Of a stretch of 64,000 nucleotides of DNA, positions 59,087 to 64,000 are shown in pieces. The position numbers and the translations under genes are program-made. Each line of letters opens with the position of its first letter. Position 1 is the first letter of the stretch. Where the stretch lies: contig OY979716.1 in the NCBI GenBank assembly GCA_963855995.1, forward strand, positions 44,304,480-44,368,479, written 5' to 3'. A model generated the notes under the pieces. The model saw only the letters and a list, made by a program, of their open reading frames with translations, was not told the origin of the DNA and searched no databases. Source of the DNA: Muricea muricata. Its lineage: Eukaryota > Cnidaria > Anthozoa > Malacalcyonacea > Plexauridae.

Positions 59087-59854
59087 TCTACCAAGAATTT
59101 TGTTTGTGAGCTGCCCTGCCACTTTTATAATGACTAAAATAAATTTGTGGACATGATCAGTCGAAAAGCAGGTGAAAACCTGCTACCTGATGGACGACTT
59201 ATAATTAGAACACTGTAGTTGCGAATGAGGTTTTGTAGCTTCTTGAGATCTCTAAAGAACTGACCAAATAGTTACTGAGAGACCATAATGCTGCAGAGAC
59301 ACATATAAAGAGCAAATTATACAAGCAGATTTAATACGGTTAACTTATTTGCACAAGAACTATTCAAATTATAATGAACAATATCATGTGCGTGGACAAC
59401 ACCAAGACGACCTTGGAACACTACCAGCAGAAATGTGCAGGAACTCTCTAGCTGCATTAAAAACATTACTTGAACGTTACTTGCGTTGAACTTATGTTAC
59501 TATCCTGAGGATGTGGAACTGATGGAAGTCAGTGTTTAGTGTAATTCTGCCCATTCTTTTTGTTTTTGATGTTTCTGCTAAATATGCTTTTCCTTACTGT
59601 TTGTAATATGATTATATGTCTATTGGTTCTTGTCAGTGTTAATTATTGCAATGTGCCCCACCAATGGATTTTCTTGGGAGGGGGCATAATAATTTCAGCT
59701 AAATAAATAGAGTCCACTATATAAACATTTTTGATTATTTTAAGGCCTTAAGTGGAGGTCTGTTGAGGGGTTGAACTCAGAAAATAGGAGTGGTGATCAC
59801 ACCACAAATACTGGTTGATTTCACAGGGGTTTTCCCTCAAAACAAACATGACTC
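59087..59854. other. 3' flank of the CACTA gene
   Basis: Contains AATAAA at 59138-59143 and no other supported feature. Confidence 0.45.
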
Positions 59855-60110
59855 CTATAGGACTACTCAATATAAGCCTTAAGAATCATAACATTCATAA
59901 GCCTATACAGTCTTATAGGATATTCCTATAGGATTCTTATAGGAATTGTAGTTCAATAGGCATCCTATAGAAATCCTATAGGATATTCCTATAGGATTCT
60001 TATAGGTATTGTAGTTCAACAGGCATCCTATAGGAATCCTGTAGAATACCATAAATCCTATAGGATTTCCTATTGAATCCTATTGAACTTTTTCGTATGG
60101 GTATGCACTC
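59855..60110. repeat. Palindromic CCTATAGGAATCC-rich repeat
   Basis: Units such as CCTATAGGATATTCCTATAG recur; a ~70-bp block TATAGGATTCTTATAGGAAT...GTAGTTCAA is directly repeated (about 59925 and 59993). It ends TTTTTCGTATGGGTAT like the tract at 51480-51640. Confidence 0.7.
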
Positions 60111-60477
60111 GGCATAATAAATTGTACGAAATAACGAAAATATCTCGAATTGATAAATAGACACAAAGCCAAATTATATTTTAACATTTAATACATAAAT
60201 CATTACACAAACACATTACATAACTTGTGAGTATTCAAAGAATATATCGGTTTTTCTTTCTTAAATTCGATCGTTAACTCTATATTATACGTTTTTGGTT
60301 GATAACATTTTAACAGTGTAAACAATGTAATTTTCCGATCACGTGAAAACGCACGCATCAAAATTTAGAACAATATAAATTGTAACAGTTCGTTACAGAC
60401 CTCATTCCTGCATAAACCAGAACAAAAACAGAGATAATGACTTATATTGTAGTTCTAACGAGTTTCCAAACCATCTA

Positions 60478-61682
60478 GCCCTATTAACTATGCCTTAATC
60501 AAAGTTGGATTAAATCAGATAATGATGTCGATAAGGGATTCATGATGCCTAGAGACTCTTGTAGGTGATGTTATTAATTGTTTTAGATTCAAATATTCAC
60601 ACAAACCATGAAGAGATGATGAATCGACATTTGACAACAATAGATTACAATTAGTCTCCTGCAATCAAAAAATCTTTATTGAATGTCAAAGCATGAGTCA
60701 TATTAGGTACTAGCATTTTCTCTAAACAAGATATAGGACAGTTTGGTGGTCGGTAGACAACACAAATAAGAATAGACCACAAGTTTCTTTGTTGTATTTG
60801 AAACCACAACTGTTGAAAACCTCTGCTGGAAATAGTACTCAGATCTTTCATTTGCATAACTTTGATGCTTGACTGAACATAAGCACAGATCCCGCCACCT
60901 CTTTTGCCTAAACAATCTTGCCTTATTAAACGATAACCTGGAATTAAAATGCTTGTGTTGGTGTGAGTAGAGTTTAGCCATGTTTCAGATAGGGTGAGGA
61001 TATCAAAATCTTCAACTGACATCAACCGCTTAAGTTGTGTGTAGTGGTTACGGTTTAATGACTGAATATTTAGATGTGCCACATTTAAATTCTTTTTAGG
61101 ACCATGTCTTACTTCTAAATTCGACTGAGTGGTCTCTTTTTCTATGTGGATCAAATTATAGTTAAAGACAGATTTGGGATTTTTCAACCGAAAGGTGGAT
61201 TTGTTTGCGTACAGACGAGTTGTTATTCTCACAGGAATGATGTTTAAATTATTCAAATTAGTAGGAGACATATCTCTGTATAATGGCCTCGAGCCATTAA
61301 AACCGCTAATGCCTTTGGAAGAACTTCGATCTTTTTCTGGTTTTAAACAGCCCTCACGAATATGATCTGATTTTCCATAAGGTCCAGGATTACAATGAAT
61401 ATCTCCACATTGAAATATCAAAATACATACTTCAACCTTCTTTACTAGCCGCATTGAAACAAAAGTCATACCACGCTTCGTTTCCTTCCATATGTGAAGT
61501 GCTGATCTCGAGGTTGACTTTGTACAGCGAATCACAGCCGATTGGGTGATAAAACAACTTTCCATAGATTCACAATTCAATGCCAAGCATATTGCTGAAT
61601 TTGCTTCGCAATGACAAGCCACATATGCTGAAAGTAGCACCAAGACTATCATAAGGTTCTTGAGGTTAGGCATAGCTTGCAT
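60478..61682 (-). pseudogene. LINE endonuclease ORF, 3' part missing
   Basis: The minus-strand ORF from ATG 61682 has a hydrophobic start (LMIVLVLLSAYVA, signal-peptide-like), a second hydrophobic stretch ending GDIHCNPGP, a motif common at the start of CR1-like LINE proteins, then an AP-type endonuclease: LNVAHLNIQSL, DILTLSETWL, RGGGICAYV, VVYRPPN, FLIAGD. It stops at 60653-60651; the following block continues in a shifted frame (LCEYLNLKQLITSPTR, ESLIDIII) to about 60480. Reverse transcriptase should follow but does not, so the element lacks its 3' two-thirds, the opposite of usual LINE truncation. The membrane-like N-terminus is unusual. Confidence 0.8.
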
Positions 61683-61797
61683 TGCATTGATGTGTTTGGG
61701 CCTCTTGAAACTACATATATTCTTTCAAAACAGAATACAATGTTTTAAGCGAAGGGTCTCTGTTGACAAGCAAACTTCTTTTTCTTGTGGAAAATAA

Positions 61798-62290
61798 ATG
61801 AACGTTGCTGCACATACAGCTAAGAACAACAACACTTACAATGTATTATACCAGGTCCATCAGAGGCAGACGTTCCTACAGGAGTACCAGGTTTTACAAA
61901 AACAGGAGCTGATTAAAGATGAAATTGTTACAGCAATGAACAGTGACAAGATGAGAACTGCTATCTCAAATCAGCCTAACCAATTATTTCATGACGAACT
62001 TATTTCCACAATAAAACCACTTGAAGAAGAACTCGCTTCGGTTAAGGCTGAAAATGTTAGTCTTCGTAACAAACTATCGGATATGAGGAAAAGTTTCACC
62101 TCGGTGTCACTATTAGCAAATGCCAACGAATAATATTCCCACAAATACAACCTCAATTTCTGGCATCAAAGAGGAAAATTGCTATGAAGCATTGCATTCC
62201 AAAGAGAAAAATTGCTATGAAGCAGTCAATAATTTTTTTGAGACAGGACTTGGTGTCACGGTCAATGGATCTAAGCTGTTCCAGTATTGG
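61798..62290 (+). pseudogene. LINE ORF1-like coiled-coil fragment
   Basis: An ATG at 61798 opens 111 codons with a Gln-rich helix and a coiled coil (EEELASVKAENVSLRNKL), then a stop. An overlapping frame continues ISGIKEENCYEA and VNNFFETGLGVTV, the pattern of ORF1 proteins in which a coiled coil precedes an RRM-like domain (xRISGxxE). The two frames imply a frameshift near 62115-62150. Lies head-to-head with the endonuclease ORF, so it is likely a separate fragment. Confidence 0.5.
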
Positions 62291-62385
62291 AAAAAAAAAC
62301 CGATATCGATATAGAAAAATATACCAATAATATCGATATTTCAATTTTTTTTTATTTTTTCGAGCGCTAAATTTTTTTTTTATTT

Positions 62386-63048
62386 TTGTACCACCGAGCG
62401 CTCAAATTGTGTAGCAACAATTGTCTGTTTGAAAACCAAGTCCGGAAACTAAAATCATTTATGTCTTGGAACGGCTTCCCACGCACGATTAGAAGTTTAC
62501 TAATTTCAAAATTAAAAAACAAACCAGCTAATGCCCGCCAAACTCAAAATAACATTTGTGATGAAAATGATGCTAGACCTAAAATTTGGCTTCATATTCC
62601 TTACCTCAGCAGGCAAGGAGAAAGTTTAGTCAAAAAATGCCTGAAGAAACTACAACGCAATCTAAACGTTTCGGTTAACTTCATTGTGATTTACAACACC
62701 AAAAAACTGTCGTATTTCCTGTCCAATAAAGACAAAATTTTAAATTTATCAAAGTCTAAAGTTGTATATGAAGTAACTTGTCCCAGCTGTTGCAAAACCT
62801 ACATCGGCCAAACAAAACGATGCTTACAGAAACGATTTTCTGAACACAACAAACCAGACAAAAGTGCGATTGGGCAACACTTTAACAACTGCGAGTATGT
62901 GCAACATATCATCAGTTTACGTCATGCATGTGATGATAATATAACTCTTACAGACACCTCTACATTCATCTACAACCTAATATGTGACAATGTAAAAATC
63001 CTTCACAATGCAAACACCAACACATCTAATTTTCACTTATTTCTTTAA
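62386..63048 (+). pseudogene. Penelope-like element, C-terminal GIY-YIG endonuclease
   Basis: The frame opens with the end of a reverse-transcriptase/thumb region (RALKLCSNN, MSWNGFPRTIRSLL), then a linker and VTCPSCCKTYIGQTKRCL with RFSEHN and IGQHFNNC, the Cys-flanked GIY-YIG nuclease of Penelope-like elements. The frame is intact to the stop at 63048. The first ~500 residues, including reverse transcriptase, are missing, so it is 5'-truncated as usual for these elements. The listed ATG is only the first in the frame. An AATAAA lies near 63279. Confidence 0.85.
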
Positions 63049-64000
63049 GCTCTGTACATAAAGTTCCTTTCTCCATCTCTTAATTCTGGTCTCAAAGCCA
63101 GCAAAGAGCTTACCCTGTTTTTCTAATTCCCTTTTGTAACACTTTCTTCGCACCTTTTCACTGCCTAGAAATCAGACTCTGATCGACAAATTCCTTTGTA
63201 ATGATGTCATGTGATAACTATTGTATATAAGACCGTGTATTATATTGTAATTCTAGTCTGTCTGATGATGATTTTGCAATAAAATCGAAATATCACAACT
63301 CAATATCGTCTTGTTTTAATCCGTATCCTAGGTTTCAAGATGCTAATCTTCGGATTATGTTTTATTTTATATTTTCCAGCAAGTTGACTCAGAAGCTGGA
63401 ATTTTTTGCTGTGATGTTTCCACCAAAGTAATGGGTCATCATCACCATCGATCGTAGGGATTCTTTTGCATTCATCTATTTCCTTGCTTAACCTGCTACG
63501 GGGTATCTATGGGATGGTCGAAGTCATCTGCAATATCTGCTGCATGCTAGTTAGGGAAGCGAGCGTCTTTTGGCTTTTTGATGACATAGGGATCATTATC
63601 TTTTCCCCTTTCGAAGTGATCCCAAACAGCGCTTGGCATGATAAAATATCGAAAGTTGGCAGGTTACCGTCGAAACGAGATGAACTTGAAATTTAATAAA
63701 CAATGTTTCAATTTCGTCGTATTTATTTGTCACAATGCTGCTGATGACTCGTGCATGAAACGCGCTCAGAATGCATTACATTGAAACTTTTCACGAAAAA
63801 CAACAAGGCCTATTTGCTAATTAGACCATTAACGCAGGTACCATAAGAATTAAAAAGTAATCAAAAGGTAATCAAAAGGCCATTAAAAACCTATTAGCTA
63901 CTCAAAGAAATCCGAAAATGTTGAAAATATCGAATTTATTTCAATATTTTCGATATATCGAATATCGATAAACCGAAAAAAGCAATATTGATTAACCAAT
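63049..64000. other. 3' flank of the Penelope-like element and right edge
   Basis: Contains the element's A/T-rich tail. An ATATCGATA-rich tract at 63925-63975 resembles the CGATATCGATAT tract at 62300-62345 on the other side of the Penelope fragment. No gene supported. Confidence 0.45.

Overview
This is a stretch of AT-rich metazoan nuclear DNA. Spliceosomal GT-AG introns, multi-exon genes, a BEL/Pao LTR retrotransposon, a Penelope-like GIY-YIG element, LINE fragments and several DNA-transposon superfamilies all point to an invertebrate genome. A cnidarian or other marine invertebrate is plausible, but nothing here fixes the species. I saw no rRNA, tRNA, CRISPR array or bacterial operon. Nearly everything recognisable is a mobile element, a relic of one, or a gene built from one.

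Layout. (1) 109-3212, minus: a seven-exon gene cut by the left edge, whose reading frame stays open through all seven exons. (2) 3830-4400: ~190-bp tandem repeats. (3) 4793-7014: a Harbinger-like DNA transposon with a broken transposase. (4) 7480-13130: a mosaic of duplicated blocks sharing a ~60-bp core, including a ~595-bp palindrome. (5) 13188-27240: copy 1 of a long intron-rich gene (helical N-terminus, array of tiny repeated exons, two C2H2 fingers, tyrosine-recombinase core). A young antisense BEL/Pao element (15848-23238) sits in one intron and a 692-bp inverted-repeat element in another. Repeats like those of block 4 resume at 27580-28370, so copy 1 looks inserted into that array. (6) 29700-33400: debris (LINE reverse-transcriptase piece, two zinc-finger fragments, a hAT-type MITE). 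(7) 33676-40669: a ~7-kb DNA transposon with matching ends and a decayed multi-exon transposase gene. (8) 41305-42080: a THAP-domain pseudogene. (9) 44735-50128, minus: copy 2 of the recombinase gene, inverted relative to copy 1. (10) 51661-52300, minus: the C-terminal end of a MULE-related protein. (11) 55414-59086: a CACTA (tnp2) transposase gene with a long intact last exon. (12) 60478-63048: LINE endonuclease, LINE ORF1-like and Penelope-like fragments.

The most unusual thing is the recombinase family. Its two copies share a non-coding first exon, exon phases, domain order and an array of 63-81-bp phase-0 exons duplicated together with their introns. Catalytic-region residues of a tyrosine recombinase (first Arg, LR pair, H, Y) are visible in copy 1. 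Both copies carry stops and frameshifts, and copy 2 has Gln in place of the first Arg, so neither looks active. I read them as decayed copies of a Crypton-like mobile gene with an expandable exon cassette. That reading is inference.
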